A DNA stretch of 64,000 nucleotides from Paractinoplanes lichenicola (GCF_016785085.1 NZ_JAENHO010000006.1:558001-622000); one strand, 5' to 3'; shown: positions 51,069 to 60,301, counted from the first letter of the stretch. Numbers and translations: made by a program. The notes: generated by a model from the sequence alone, not told the origin.

Positions 51069-52417
51069 TTGTACTTCTTCGCCACGTCATCGGCCTGCTT
51101 CTGACCGTCGGCGAGCGCCTTGTCGACCGTGTTGCTGCCGGCGATGGCCGCGCTCACCTCCTGCGACACCTTGGTGCCGAGGTCGGCGAACTCGGGGATG
51201 CCGACGAACTGCACACCGAGCGCGGGCCGCGGCTGCACACCGGGGTTGGTCGGGTCGGCGTGCTCGATCGAGCCCAGCGTGACGTCCGCGAACGCCTTGG
51301 CCGACTCCTTGTACTCCGGGATCGAGTAGGTCGAGGTGCGCTTGCCGGACGGGACGCGCGACCAGCCGAGCTTCTCGCCGACCAGCTTCTCGTAGTCCTT
51401 GCTCGTCGCCCACGAGATGAACTTCCACGCGGCGTCGGCCTTCTTGGTGGTCTTGGGCATCGCCCACGCCCACGTCCACAGCCAGCCGGAGTACTCGGTC
51501 TTGTTCACCGGGGCGTACGCGTAGCCGACCTTGCCGGCCACCTTGCTGGCGTTCGGGTCCTCCAGCGTGCCCGCGGCCGACGTGGCGTCGTACCACATGG
51601 CCGCCTTGCCCTGGCCGAACGTGTTGAGGCACTCGGTGAAGCCGGACTGCGGGGCGCCGGGCTGACCGTGCTGCTTGAGCAGGTTGACGTAGAAGTTCGT
51701 CGCCTCCTTGAACTCGGGCGAGTCGACCTTCGCGGTCCAGTCCTTCTCGAACCAGGTGCCCCCGTACGTGTTGACGACCGTGGTCAGCGGTGCGAAGAGC
51801 TCGCCCCAGCCGGGCAGCCCCCGCAGGCAGATGCCCGAGACGCCCTTGCCCTTGTCGTCGAGCTTGGCCGCGAAGTCGGCGACCTGGGCCCACGTCGGCT
51901 TCTCGGGCATCTTGAGGCCCTTGGCGTCGAAGAGCTCCTTGTTGTACATGAGGAACGACGACTCGCCGTAGAACGGGGCGGCGTACATCTTGCCGTCCTC
52001 GCCGCTCAGCGACGACACCATCGGCTTGATCAGGTCGTTCACGTCGTACGAGGAGTCGGCCTGGGCCTGCGTCGAGACCTCGTGCAGCCAGCCGTTCTTG
52101 GCCCAGATCGGCACCTCGTACGCGCCGACCGTGGCCACGTCGTACTGGCCGCCCTGGTTGGCGACGTCCTGGGTGACCTTGTCGCGCAGCTCGTTCTCCG
52201 GGAGGATCGTGAACTTCACGGTGATCCCGGTCTGCTTGGTGAAGTTGTCGGCGGTCAGCTTCTGGATGTCCTCCATCTGCGGGTTGCCGACCATCAGGGC
52301 CGTGATGGTGTTGTCGGCCGAGTCACCGCCACCGCTGGTGGTCGAGCCGGCGCCCGAACAGGCAGCCGTGAAGGCCAGCAGCCCGACGGCCGCCACCGCG
52401 GCAAGTTTTTTGGACAT
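51065..52417 (-). CDS. Sugar/polyol ABC transporter substrate-binding lipoprotein
   Basis: A 450-residue extracellular lipoprotein with lipobox FTAACSGAG near residue 20. The fold is the CUT1 (MalE/SmoE-like) type. The conserved early segment is MEDIQKLTADNFTKQTG, with a middle MYAAPFYGESSFLMYNKELF. With the dehydrogenase, a polyol such as sorbitol, mannitol or xylitol is the likely ligand (inference). ATG 52417 has GGAGG upstream, which lies in the inverted repeat at 52428-52446. Confidence 0.92.
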   Translation of the reverse strand: MSKKLAAVAAVGLLAFTAACSGAGSTTSGGGDSADNTITALMVGNPQMEDIQKLTADNFTKQTGITVKFTILPENELRDKVTQDVANQGGQYDVATVGAYEVPIWAKNGWLHEVSTQAQADSSYDVNDLIKPMVSSLSGEDGKMYAAPFYGESSFLMYNKELFDAKGLKMPEKPTWAQVADFAAKLDDKGKGVSGICLRGLPGWGELFAPLTTVVNTYGGTWFEKDWTAKVDSPEFKEATNFYVNLLKQHGQPGAPQSGFTECLNTFGQGKAAMWYDATSAAGTLEDPNASKVAGKVGYAYAPVNKTEYSGWLWTWAWAMPKTTKKADAAWKFISWATSKDYEKLVGEKLGWSRVPSGKRTSTYSIPEYKESAKAFADVTLGSIEHADPTNPGVQPRPALGVQFVGIPEFADLGTKVSQEVSAAIAGSNTVDKALADGQKQADDVAKKYK

Positions 52418-52427
52418 GGTGGAACCT

Positions 52428-52446
52428 CCGTTTTATTCGAAAACGG
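52428..52446. promoter_or_regulatory. Inverted repeat upstream of the polyol operon, candidate operator
   Basis: CCGTTTT (52428-52434) and AAAACGG (52440-52446) form a perfect 7-5-7 repeat just ahead of the substrate-binding gene. Its inner arm overlaps the GGAGG ribosome site. It may be the DeoR operator or a weak hairpin after the regulator gene. Confidence 0.5.
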
Positions 52447-52472
52447 CGAGTGGGGAGTTTTGAAACTGTGCT

Positions 52473-53234
52473 TTACACCCGGATGACCTGCGGCCCGAGC
52501 CGGGAATAGCGGTTCGCCTCGGAGACCGGCAATGCGGTGTCCGTGACCAGTGACTCGAAATCAGATATCTCGGCGAATCGGCAGAATGTGCGGACGCCGA
52601 ATTTGGTGTGAATGCCGACGAAGACCCGGCGCCGGGCGGCCGCGACCGCCCGTGCCTTCACGTCCGCGACGGCCGGGTCCGGCGTGGTCAGCCCGACCTC
52701 CCGGGAGATCCCGTTGGCCCCGATGAAGGCCAGGTCGATCACGAAGCCGGAGAGCATGTTGCCCGCCCAGTGGTCGACGGTGGCCAGCGTGCGGCCCCGC
52801 ACCCGGCCCCCGAGCAGCAGCACCGTGGCCGGCGTGGACGCGGCCAGCCAGGCCGCGGTGTTGAGCGACGCGGTCACCACCGTGAGCGGACGGTCGTTCG
52901 GCAGCGCCTCGGCGATCAGCTGCGGCGTGAAGCCCTCGTCGATGAAGATCGTCTCGGCGTCCCCGATCAGGCCGGCCGCGGCGGCCGCGATCCGGCGCTT
53001 CTCGGGGACCCCGCGAATGGTCCGCATCGCGAGGTCGGTCTCGAATTTCGCGGTCTCCACCGGGTACGCCCCGCCATGCGTACGGCGGATGAGACCGTGC
53101 TTTTCCAGCAGTCGCAGGTCACGACGAATTGTCTCGGCCGAGACGTCGAGTTCCGCCGAGAGTTTCCCGACCTCAACCTCCCCGTGCCGGCGGGCCAGCG
53201 CGACGATCTGATGCTGCCGCTCGTCCGCATTCAA
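52473..53234 (-). CDS. DeoR/GlpR-family transcriptional regulator
   Basis: A 253-residue repressor with an N-terminal DeoR winged helix (LSAELDVSAETIRRDLRLLEK, then LIRRTHGGA). The C-terminal sugar-phosphate sensor domain resembles ribose-5-phosphate isomerase, with IFIDEGFTPQLIAEAL and IDLAFIGANGIS. It lies 55 bases upstream of the ABC binding-protein gene on the same strand and most likely controls that operon. The inducer is probably a phosphorylated polyol derivative (inference). Confidence 0.9.
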   Translation of the reverse strand: MNADERQHQIVALARRHGEVEVGKLSAELDVSAETIRRDLRLLEKHGLIRRTHGGAYPVETAKFETDLAMRTIRGVPEKRRIAAAAAGLIGDAETIFIDEGFTPQLIAEALPNDRPLTVVTASLNTAAWLAASTPATVLLLGGRVRGRTLATVDHWAGNMLSGFVIDLAFIGANGISREVGLTTPDPAVADVKARAVAAARRRVFVGIHTKFGVRTFCRFAEISDFESLVTDTALPVSEANRYSRLGPQVIRV

Positions 53235-53501
53235 TTCCCGTCACCTCCGCCCTCGTTTGACCGACCTATTTGTAACACCGGAGAAACCTGTGGCCTCCAT
53301 CACAAGCCCCGCTGTTTCGTTGTTTACTTGCCCGTTTGCCCGGGCGCTGCGGCCGAGCAAGATCACCCCAAAGTAAGATCAAAAGCCCATATCGCTTGAC
53401 CGTTTGCGCCGAAATCATGACCACATCGTGACCGGTCGGGCTTCGGCGGGCACGCCGCTCAGACTCCTCAGGTCGGCCGCCCTCGCGCCGACTTTCAACG
53501 C

Positions 53502-55787
53502 GTGCTTGCGACGGATCAACTGACCGAGTTCCTGTCCGCGGTGGCCGACCGGCCCGCCGGACCGGCCGCGCATCACGCTGCCGTGGAGTGCGCCGCCCGC
53601 GCCCTCGACGCCGACGTCGCGGTGCTGATGATCGACGGCGGGGTGGTGGCCGCGATCGGGCTGCCCGCCGACGAGGTGCCCGCGTACACGCTGGCCGAGA
53701 TCGCCGTCGGCCGCCGCGCCACCCTCGAACTGGGCGACGGCCGGTACGCGGTCACGTTCGCCACCATCAGCGGCACCAGCCCCGGCGTCCTCGTGCTGGG
53801 CCGGGTCAGCAGCCCGTTCACCGCCGAGGAGGTCTGCCTGCTCCGCGGCATGGCCCGCGTCCTCGAGCTCAGCCTCCAGTCCCTGCACGTGATCGAGTCG
53901 GAGCGCCGGTACGCCGAGGAGAACGGCCGGCTGCTCGGCTACCTCGACCACGGCCGCCGGGTCTTCGAGGAGCTGGGCACCGTGCAGCGCGCGATCGGCC
54001 GCCGGACGCCCGTGCCGCAGGTCTTCGACATGGTCGTCACCGCCGTCCGCGACCTGCTCGGCGTCGACATGGTCACGATCAACCTGGTCGAGCGGGACGA
54101 CCCCTCCCGGGTCGGCATCGTCGCCGCGACCGGCGTCCCGGCCGAGGTCGCGGCCAAGCTCAGGCACGTGCCGCTGGCCGCCGGCGGCGTCTCCGGCCTG
54201 GCCATCCTGGGCGACGAGCTGGTCGCGATCGAGGACTACACCACGTCGCCGATCGCCCTGTCCCCCATGACCGCCGCCCGGCTGAAGTCGATCATGGCCG
54301 CTCCCCTGCACGAGAACGGTCAGACCGCGGGCAGCATCGCCGTCGGCTCGTTCACGTCGAAGCGGGACTGGGACAAGCCGGCCCGCGAGATCCTGCAGGC
54401 CTTCGCCGACCACCTCAGCCTCGCCCTGACCGACGCGCGCACCCAGGAGGCGATGAGCCAGGCGTTCCTCGACGCGCTCACCGGCCTGGCCACCCGCGCC
54501 CTGTTCCAGACCCGCATGGAGGAGGCGCTCAGCCCGGCCGGTCTCGGCGGCGCCGTGCTCTTCGTCGACCTCGACCGCTTCAAGGTCGTCAACGACTCGC
54601 TCGGCCACGCGGCCGGCGACGCGCTGCTCACCGGCGTGGCCACCCGCATCCAGGCCTGCCTGCGCGAAGGCGACACGGCCGCCCGGCTCGGCGGCGACGA
54701 GTTCGCCGTCCTGCTGCCCGGCCTGCACAGCGCCGACGAGGCGATGCCGATCGCCGAGCGCATCCTGGCCGCCCTGCGCGAGCCGTTCGACCTGCTCGGC
54801 GCCGAGACCTTCATCAGCTCCAGCATCGGCGTCGCGTTCAGCGCCCCCGGCGAGCACGCCGGCTCCGTGCTCATGGTCCACGCCGACCTCGCGATGTATC
54901 AGGCGAAAAAGCTCGGCAAGGACCGGTACGAGGTGTTCGAGCCGACGATGCAGGAGGCGTTCCAGGCCCACATCGCCCTCGAGGCCGACCTGCGCCGCGC
55001 GGTCCTGCGCCACGAGTTCGAGCTGCGCTACCAGCCCATCGTGCACCTGCAGACCAACGAGATCACCGGCGTCGAGGCGCTGATCCGCTGGATGCACCCC
55101 GAACGCGGAATCGTGCCGCCGATGGACTTCATCCCGCTCGCCGAGGAAACCGGCATGATCGTGCCGATCGGCGAATGGGTGCTGCGCGAGGCCACCAGCC
55201 GGGTCGCCGAGTGGAACGCCCGCCGCCCGGGCCCGCCGCTCTCCGTGAGCGTCAACCTCTCCGCCGTCCAACTCGAACAGGCGGCGCTGATCCAGGTCGT
55301 CGACTCGGCCCTGACCGACGCGGGCCTGCCGCCCGCCCAGCTCGTGCTCGAACTGACCGAGTCGCTGCTGGTCGACCACCGCCCCACCACCCTGCAGCGG
55401 CTCGAAGGGCTCAAGGCGCTGGGCGTACGCCTGGCCATCGACGACTTCGGCACCGGCTACTCGTCGCTGGCCTACCTGCGCCGCTTCCCGGTCGACATCA
55501 TCAAAATCGACAAGTCCTTCGTGGACGACGTGGTCGACGAGCCCACCGCGGCCGCCCTCACCCACGGCATCATCCAACTGGGCCGCGCCCTGCAACTCTC
55601 GACGGTTGCCGAAGGCATCGAACACGCCGGCCAACTGACCTCCCTGGCCGGCGGCAACTGCGAGATGGGCCAGGGCTACTACTTCGCCGAGCCCCTGACC
55701 GGCACAGCCCTCAGCGACCTCCTCTTCCCCCGTCCTGACCCGGGCCTCTCTTCCCACCCGTCTTTCAACCGCCTGCCCCTCTTTTAA
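53502..55787 (+). CDS. GAF-GAF-GGDEF-EAL cyclic-di-GMP protein
   Basis: A 761-residue soluble signalling protein. Residues 1-130 and about 150-315 are GAF-like sensor domains. A diguanylate cyclase (about 325-490) has the active-site LGGDEFAVLL near residue 396. An EAL phosphodiesterase (about 500-745) has VEALIRW near 523, LELTESLLV, DDFGTGYSSL, IDKSFVDDV and VAEGIE, so both halves look catalytically complete. It starts with GTG at 53502 and is transcribed alone. Confidence 0.9.
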   Translation: MLATDQLTEFLSAVADRPAGPAAHHAAVECAARALDADVAVLMIDGGVVAAIGLPADEVPAYTLAEIAVGRRATLELGDGRYAVTFATISGTSPGVLVLGRVSSPFTAEEVCLLRGMARVLELSLQSLHVIESERRYAEENGRLLGYLDHGRRVFEELGTVQRAIGRRTPVPQVFDMVVTAVRDLLGVDMVTINLVERDDPSRVGIVAATGVPAEVAAKLRHVPLAAGGVSGLAILGDELVAIEDYTTSPIALSPMTAARLKSIMAAPLHENGQTAGSIAVGSFTSKRDWDKPAREILQAFADHLSLALTDARTQEAMSQAFLDALTGLATRALFQTRMEEALSPAGLGGAVLFVDLDRFKVVNDSLGHAAGDALLTGVATRIQACLREGDTAARLGGDEFAVLLPGLHSADEAMPIAERILAALREPFDLLGAETFISSSIGVAFSAPGEHAGSVLMVHADLAMYQAKKLGKDRYEVFEPTMQEAFQAHIALEADLRRAVLRHEFELRYQPIVHLQTNEITGVEALIRWMHPERGIVPPMDFIPLAEETGMIVPIGEWVLREATSRVAEWNARRPGPPLSVSVNLSAVQLEQAALIQVVDSALTDAGLPPAQLVLELTESLLVDHRPTTLQRLEGLKALGVRLAIDDFGTGYSSLAYLRRFPVDIIKIDKSFVDDVVDEPTAAALTHGIIQLGRALQLSTVAEGIEHAGQLTSLAGGNCEMGQGYYFAEPLTGTALSDLLFPRPDPGLSSHPSFNRLPLF

Positions 55788-55874
55788 CCGCCTGGCCGCC
55801 GGCCTCTCCTCTTCCCTGCCGCCCGCTCCGGTGCTCTGTTTTCAGTGCGCGCCCGCCTCTCCGGCCACACGCCC

Positions 55875-55978
55875 GGCGCCCTTTCCACCCGCCCCGCGCC
55901 CTCTTTCCCCCGCCCGGCGCCCCTTTCCCCGCCCGGCGCCCCTTTCCCTATGCCAGGCGCCCTCTTTCCACCCGCCTA
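55875..55978. repeat. C/T-rich minisatellite, about 20-bp units
   Basis: Five imperfect head-to-tail units of the type GGCGCCCCTTTCCCCGCCC, each 19-23 bases. The strong pyrimidine strand bias could form a triplex or slow polymerase. No coding role is seen. Confidence 0.75.
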
Positions 55979-56192
55979 GTCCGGCCCGACCTCGCCTCGC
56001 CTCGGTTTCGCCCCCGTAGCCCGGCCCGATGCCGCCGCGCCTCTTTGCCCTGCCTTCAACCCGATGCCGCCGCCCTGTCTCAGACCCGCCGACAATGGAT
56101 CTTGTCGGGTTCAGCCACCGCCTCCCCCGCCCACCCTGGGAAATAAGGAATAGGCGGCTGCGAGCTTAGGTCTTTGCGGGTGCGGCCCCGAG

Positions 56193-56218
56193 TTATCCAC
56201 AATCCGGGGTTATCCACA
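56193..56218. other. Pair of DnaA-box-like 9-mers
   Basis: Perfect TTATCCACA 9-mers at 56193-56201 and 56210-56218, 17 bp apart and in the same orientation. They lie 34-60 bases upstream of the APH-like start. The spacing equals that of the pair at 8649-8674. Confidence 0.6.
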
Positions 56219-56251
56219 GGGCGTCGGCGGGCCGGGCGGCGTTGGGTCAGA

Positions 56252-57283
56252 ATGCTCGGCATGCAGGAGCGACCCGAGGGACTGAGCGACGACGAGCTGG
56301 TGCGTGGCCTCGCCGACGGCTGGGGCCTGCAGGTCCGGGAGCTCTCCTACCTGCCGGTGGGCTTCGGCGGCTATCACTGGGCGGCCCACGACCCCGACGG
56401 GGCGCGCTGGTTCGTGACGGTCGACGTCCGGGCCGATCACGAGCGGCTCGAGCGGGCGCTGGGCACGGCCGTCGCGTTGGGGCTCCCCTTTGTGCTCGCG
56501 CCGGTGCCGGCCCGCGACGGCAGAGCGACCCGGCGGCTCGCCTCGGGTCACACGCTCTCGGTCTATCCGCTGGTCGACGGCGTGGCGGGCGATTTCGGGC
56601 CGCATCCGGCGGCCGAGCGTGAGCGGGTGCTCGACCTGCTGATCGCGCTGCATCGGGCCACACCGTCAATCGCGGCGATCCCGCTCCGCACCGATCTGCG
56701 GCTGCCCGGGCGGGCGGAGCTCGAGGCGGCGCTGGACGATCTGGGCGGGCCGTGGATCGGCGGGCCCTATTCGGAGGCGGCGCGTGAGGTGCTGGCCCCG
56801 CGGGCCGGGCTGGTCCGGGGGTGGCTCGCCGAGTTCGACCGGCTGGCCGGCGCCGCGGGCGACCCGACGGGCTGGGTGGTCACCCACGGCGAGCCGCACC
56901 CGGGCAACGTCCTGCGAGCCACGGCCGAGCCACCGACCCCGACCGGGCCGGACGCCGCGAATGAGCCGCAGGCCATAGGCGGGGTGGAACGGCTGTTGCT
57001 GATCGACTGGGACACCGTGATGCTGGCGCCCGCCGAGCGCGATCTCTGGATGCTGACCGGGGCCATGTTCGGGGAGGGGGCGGCGGGCGACGACGCGGCT
57101 CTCCTCGGGCGGTACGAGCGGGAGACCGGCCGTACGGTGTCTCACGACCTGATCGGCTTCTACCGGCTCTGGTGGGTGCTGGCCGATCTGGCGATCTACG
57201 CCGACGAGCTACGCGGGCCACACGGGCCGGGCGCCGATCACGCCGACTCCTTGACCTACCTGACGAGCTACTTGGCGGGCTGA
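56252..57283 (+). CDS. Aminoglycoside phosphotransferase (APH)-family kinase
   Basis: A 343-residue kinase-fold protein. The Brenner-type motif reads THGEPHPGNVL, with Glu in place of the usual Asp after HG, and the metal-binding loop is LLIDWDTVMLAPAERDLW. These are features of the spectinomycin/aminoglycoside kinase-like group. Substrates may be small alcohols rather than antibiotics. ATG 56252 and 56261 are both possible starts. Its last 19 bases share a 22-bp repeat with the end of the NUDIX gene. Confidence 0.85.
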   Translation: MLGMQERPEGLSDDELVRGLADGWGLQVRELSYLPVGFGGYHWAAHDPDGARWFVTVDVRADHERLERALGTAVALGLPFVLAPVPARDGRATRRLASGHTLSVYPLVDGVAGDFGPHPAAERERVLDLLIALHRATPSIAAIPLRTDLRLPGRAELEAALDDLGGPWIGGPYSEAAREVLAPRAGLVRGWLAEFDRLAGAAGDPTGWVVTHGEPHPGNVLRATAEPPTPTGPDAANEPQAIGGVERLLLIDWDTVMLAPAERDLWMLTGAMFGEGAAGDDAALLGRYERETGRTVSHDLIGFYRLWWVLADLAIYADELRGPHGPGADHADSLTYLTSYLAG

Positions 57284-57405
57284 AGACGAGCGACTTCGGC
57301 GGGCTGAGGGCGGCTGAGGGCAGGCTGGGGCGGGCTGAGGGCAGGCTGGGGCGGGCTGAGGGCAGGCTGGGGCGGGCTGGGGGCGAGCTACTTGGCGGGC
57401 TGAAG
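57264..57405. repeat. Duplicated 22-bp ends flanking a 21-bp minisatellite
   Basis: A 22-base sequence, CGAGCTACTTGGCGGGCTGA plus AG, occurs at 57264-57285 and again at 57384-57405, exactly 120 bp apart. Between them are about three 21-base units of the type CGGGCTGAGGGCAGGCTGGG. The first copy contains the APH stop and the second contains the NUDIX stop on the other strand. Confidence 0.85.
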
Positions 57406-57840
57406 GAGCGTGACGATGGCGCCCAGCTCGGGCGGCTCCAGGCGGCCGGGCAGCGTGGCGAACTCGGCCGGCGTGACCCAGGCGTGGCCGAGCAGTTCGG
57501 CGGCCTCGTACGGCAACAAGCCCGCGCGCGACAGCGGCGGCGCCGAAGAGTCGTAGCGAGCGGCGAAGAACTGCTCGACGCCGGTGTAGAGGCGGCCCTT
57601 CCAGCGGGAGTGCCGGGTGACGTCGACGAAGTGATCCCCGACGCGGGTGGGGTCGAGGCCGGTCTCCTCGACCAGTTCGCGCCGCGCGGCCTGCAGTGGG
57701 GTCTCGCCCTCGTCGAGGCCGCCGCCGGGTGGCTCCCAGATCTCGGCGCCGTCGTGCGGGTCGCGCCAGTTCATCAAGAGCACCCGGCCGTCGGCGTCGA
57801 AACAGATCACTCGGGCGGCGGGTCGGTCGAGGCTATCCAT
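57388..57840 (-). CDS. NUDIX hydrolase
   Basis: A 150-residue NUDIX-fold pyrophosphohydrolase. The Nudix box GX5EX7REUXEEXGU is intact as GGLDEGETPLQAARRELVEE followed by TGL. It should hydrolyse a nucleoside diphosphate linked to another moiety; the substrate is not predictable. Its ATG at 57840 overlaps the stop of the GGDEF-EAL gene by 8 bases, so it is translationally coupled to that gene. The 3' end lies in the repeat shared with the APH gene. Confidence 0.92.
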   Translation of the reverse strand: MDSLDRPAARVICFDADGRVLLMNWRDPHDGAEIWEPPGGGLDEGETPLQAARRELVEETGLDPTRVGDHFVDVTRHSRWKGRLYTGVEQFFAARYDSSAPPLSRAGLLPYEAAELLGHAWVTPAEFATLPGRLEPPELGAIVTLLQPAK

Positions 57841-60094
57841 GAGCCGAAGATAAAGGCAGCAGCGCCTCGAAGTCGGCGGCGGGCATCGGGCGGGCGAAGA
57901 GGTAGCCCTGCGCGGCGCGATAGCCCAGAGCACGCAGCCGGGCGGCCTGATCGTCGGTCTCGACGCCCTCGGCCACGGCGTGCAGGCTCAGCGCCTGGGC
58001 CAGGTGGGCCACGCCGGCCGCCACCGTGATCCGGTCGCCCGGCGCCGCCTGGGTGAACGAGCGGTCGAGTTTGACCTCGTCGACCGGTACGTCGTGGAGC
58101 AGGCTCAGCGTCGAGCTGCCGGTGCCGAAGTCGTCGAGCGCGAACTTGACCCCGAGGGCCCGCAGGTCGCTGAGCACGGCGTGCGACTCCCCGGGTTCGA
58201 CCGGCATCGACTCGGTGACCTCGAGCGTGATCCGGCCGGCGGCGACCCCGTGCTCGCCGAGCAGGCCCGCCACGTACGGGGCGAAGTCGGGTTCACGCAG
58301 GTCGCGAGCGGAAATGTTGATGTTGAGGACGGTGCCCGCGGGCCAGTCGGCCATGCGGGTGAGGGCGGCCCGCAGCACCCAGCGGCTGAGCGGGACGATC
58401 AGGCCGGTGCGCTCGGCGACGGGGATGAACGCGTCGGGGGCCAGCGTGCCGTGCACCGGGTGGGCCCAGCGCACCAGCGCCTCGGCGCCCAGCACGCGGC
58501 GGCCCTCGTCGAGGGTGACGATCGGCTGGAAGAGCAGGAACAGCTGGTCGTCACGGATCGCCGCGGGCAGGTCGGCGCCCAGGTCGGCGTGCCCGGCCGA
58601 CGTGGCGCCCAGCTCCGGCTCGTAGTGCAGCGAGGCGGTGCCCGCGACGGCCTTGGCCGCGTACATGGCGATGTCGGCCTGGCGCAGCAGCACGCTGGGG
58701 TCGTCGCCGGCGCGGCCGTCGGCGATGCCGATGCTGGCCCGGATCGGCAGCTCGTGCCCGTCGACCAGGACGGGCGCCTTGAGGGCCTCGATCATGCGCC
58801 GGGCGGCCAGGTCGGCCGCTTCCGGGTCGGCGCCGTCGAGCACCACCACGAACTCGTCGCCGCCGAGCCGGGCCACCGTGTCCTCGGCCCGTACGCAGCC
58901 GTTGAGGCGCTGCGCCACCGCGATCAGCAGTTGGTCGCCGACCTCGTGCCCGAGGGTGTCGTTGACCTCCTTGAAGTCGTCGAGGTCGATCAGCGCGACG
59001 GCGACCGGCCGGGCGTCGGCGGCTTCGACGGCCCGGCGCAGCCGCTCGTGGAAGAGCACCCGGTTGGGCAGCTGGGTGAGCGCGTCGTGGGTGGCGCCGT
59101 GGTCGAGCCGGCGCAGCAGGCGGCCGTTGTCCTGGAAGGCGGTGATCTGGCGGACCACGACCACCGCGGTGAGCAGCACGGCCGCGACCACGACGATGCG
59201 GCGGTCGCTGCTGTTGTCGTTCCAGACCACGGCGAGCAGCAGCCCGTCGACGGCCGCGACGGCCACATAGGGCAGGAAGCTGAACGGGCGCCGGCGCACC
59301 GGTTTGGCCCCGCGGAGCGGACCCGTGGGGGCGTTGCGCTGGCGGTGGGTGGCGAGCACGGCGCAGAAGAACAACGCCGGCAGGTCGATCATGTCGGGGA
59401 ACAGGTGGGGGTCGAGCGGCTCGAACAGCGGGCGCAGCACCGGCCCGACCGCGCCGATGGCCACCGCGATGCCGATCATGCGGAGGGCGCCCGCGTCCAT
59501 GTGGTTGTGGCTGGTCAGCAGGAACTTCGCGACCGCGAAGACGGCCAGCAGCGCGAGCAGGCTGAGGGCCAGCGAGGGGAACAGCATCCCGCGGTCGCCG
59601 TCCTCGAGCGCATAGCGTGCCGAGAAGTGCCACAGGAAGACGGCGCAGGCCAGCATCACCGTGCCCGCGTCGAGCACCACGCGGAACAACTCGCCCCGGG
59701 ACTGCTGACCGAACGGCAGGCGGAGCAGGGCATACATGACGAGCACGACGGCGACGCCCTGGAAGCCGATCTGCCCCACCCCGGCACCCGCGTGGGCCGG
59801 GTCGGGCGCGGTCAGCATGTGGTGGGCCTGGGCCGCGTTGCCCAGGCCGACCGGCACACACACCAGCGCGATGTGGCCCCAGAACCGTCGCACCTGGGCC
59901 GGGAGATGCTCGGTGCGCGCGGTCCGCAGGCTGTCGACGCCGAGCACGGCCGCGCCGAGGATGCCGGGCAGCCAGAGGAGCACCCAGGGGATCACCGGCG
60001 AGATCGCGTTGATCACCACTGCGGCCACCGTGAACAGCAGCAACGCGCCGGCGGCGACGAGTGGCCGGCCGGGCCGACTCCTGAGCACGCCCAT
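57833..60094 (-). CDS. Membrane GGDEF-EAL cyclic-di-GMP protein
   Basis: A 753-residue protein with about eight membrane helices in residues 1-310 (a MASE-like sensor of unknown ligand). A GGDEF domain follows with LGGDEFVVVL near residue 411, then EAL with AEALVRWAH near 536, EVTESMPV, DDFGTGSSTL, LDRSF and VAEGVE. Both activities may be present. It can make or degrade cyclic di-GMP at the membrane. ATG 60094 is supported by the hydrophobic start that follows. Confidence 0.9.
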   Translation of the reverse strand: MGVLRSRPGRPLVAAGALLLFTVAAVVINAISPVIPWVLLWLPGILGAAVLGVDSLRTARTEHLPAQVRRFWGHIALVCVPVGLGNAAQAHHMLTAPDPAHAGAGVGQIGFQGVAVVLVMYALLRLPFGQQSRGELFRVVLDAGTVMLACAVFLWHFSARYALEDGDRGMLFPSLALSLLALLAVFAVAKFLLTSHNHMDAGALRMIGIAVAIGAVGPVLRPLFEPLDPHLFPDMIDLPALFFCAVLATHRQRNAPTGPLRGAKPVRRRPFSFLPYVAVAAVDGLLLAVVWNDNSSDRRIVVVAAVLLTAVVVVRQITAFQDNGRLLRRLDHGATHDALTQLPNRVLFHERLRRAVEAADARPVAVALIDLDDFKEVNDTLGHEVGDQLLIAVAQRLNGCVRAEDTVARLGGDEFVVVLDGADPEAADLAARRMIEALKAPVLVDGHELPIRASIGIADGRAGDDPSVLLRQADIAMYAAKAVAGTASLHYEPELGATSAGHADLGADLPAAIRDDQLFLLFQPIVTLDEGRRVLGAEALVRWAHPVHGTLAPDAFIPVAERTGLIVPLSRWVLRAALTRMADWPAGTVLNINISARDLREPDFAPYVAGLLGEHGVAAGRITLEVTESMPVEPGESHAVLSDLRALGVKFALDDFGTGSSTLSLLHDVPVDEVKLDRSFTQAAPGDRITVAAGVAHLAQALSLHAVAEGVETDDQAARLRALGYRAAQGYLFARPMPAADFEALLPLSSAHG

Positions 60095-60152
60095 CCGGTC
60101 CGCCTCTCGAAAAGAAAAACTGCTCCCGCAGTGATCGGCGGCCGGAGGGCAG

Positions 60153-60269
60153 AGGTGAGAAGTCGAGGTGTGACGGGGATCCCGGCGGCTGACAAAAGGC
60201 GGCGGCAAAGGCGGCGGCAAAGGTGGCGGCAAAGGTGAGGAATCGTGCTGTGACCGAGGTCCCCGGCGG
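60153..60269. repeat. Imperfect direct duplication with 12-bp tandem repeats
   Basis: Segments 60153-60188 and 60233-60269 (AGGTGAG... to ...CCGGCGG) are imperfect copies. Between and into the second copy, AAAGGCGGCGGC is repeated about three and a half times (60195-60240). The region lies between the GGDEF-EAL and PseH-like starts. Confidence 0.6.
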
Positions 60270-60301
60270 AAGAGGTCGCCGGGCGGCCATACTTTGTCAC
60301 T

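Larger units (their letters stand above)
55788..56251. other. Intergenic region with tandem repeats and a DnaA-box pair
   Basis: 464 bases without a supported gene, strongly C/T-rich on the plus strand from 55788 to about 56095. It contains a minisatellite (55875-55978) and, close to the next gene, two TTATCCACA boxes. No coding frame with normal composition was seen. Confidence 0.6.
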
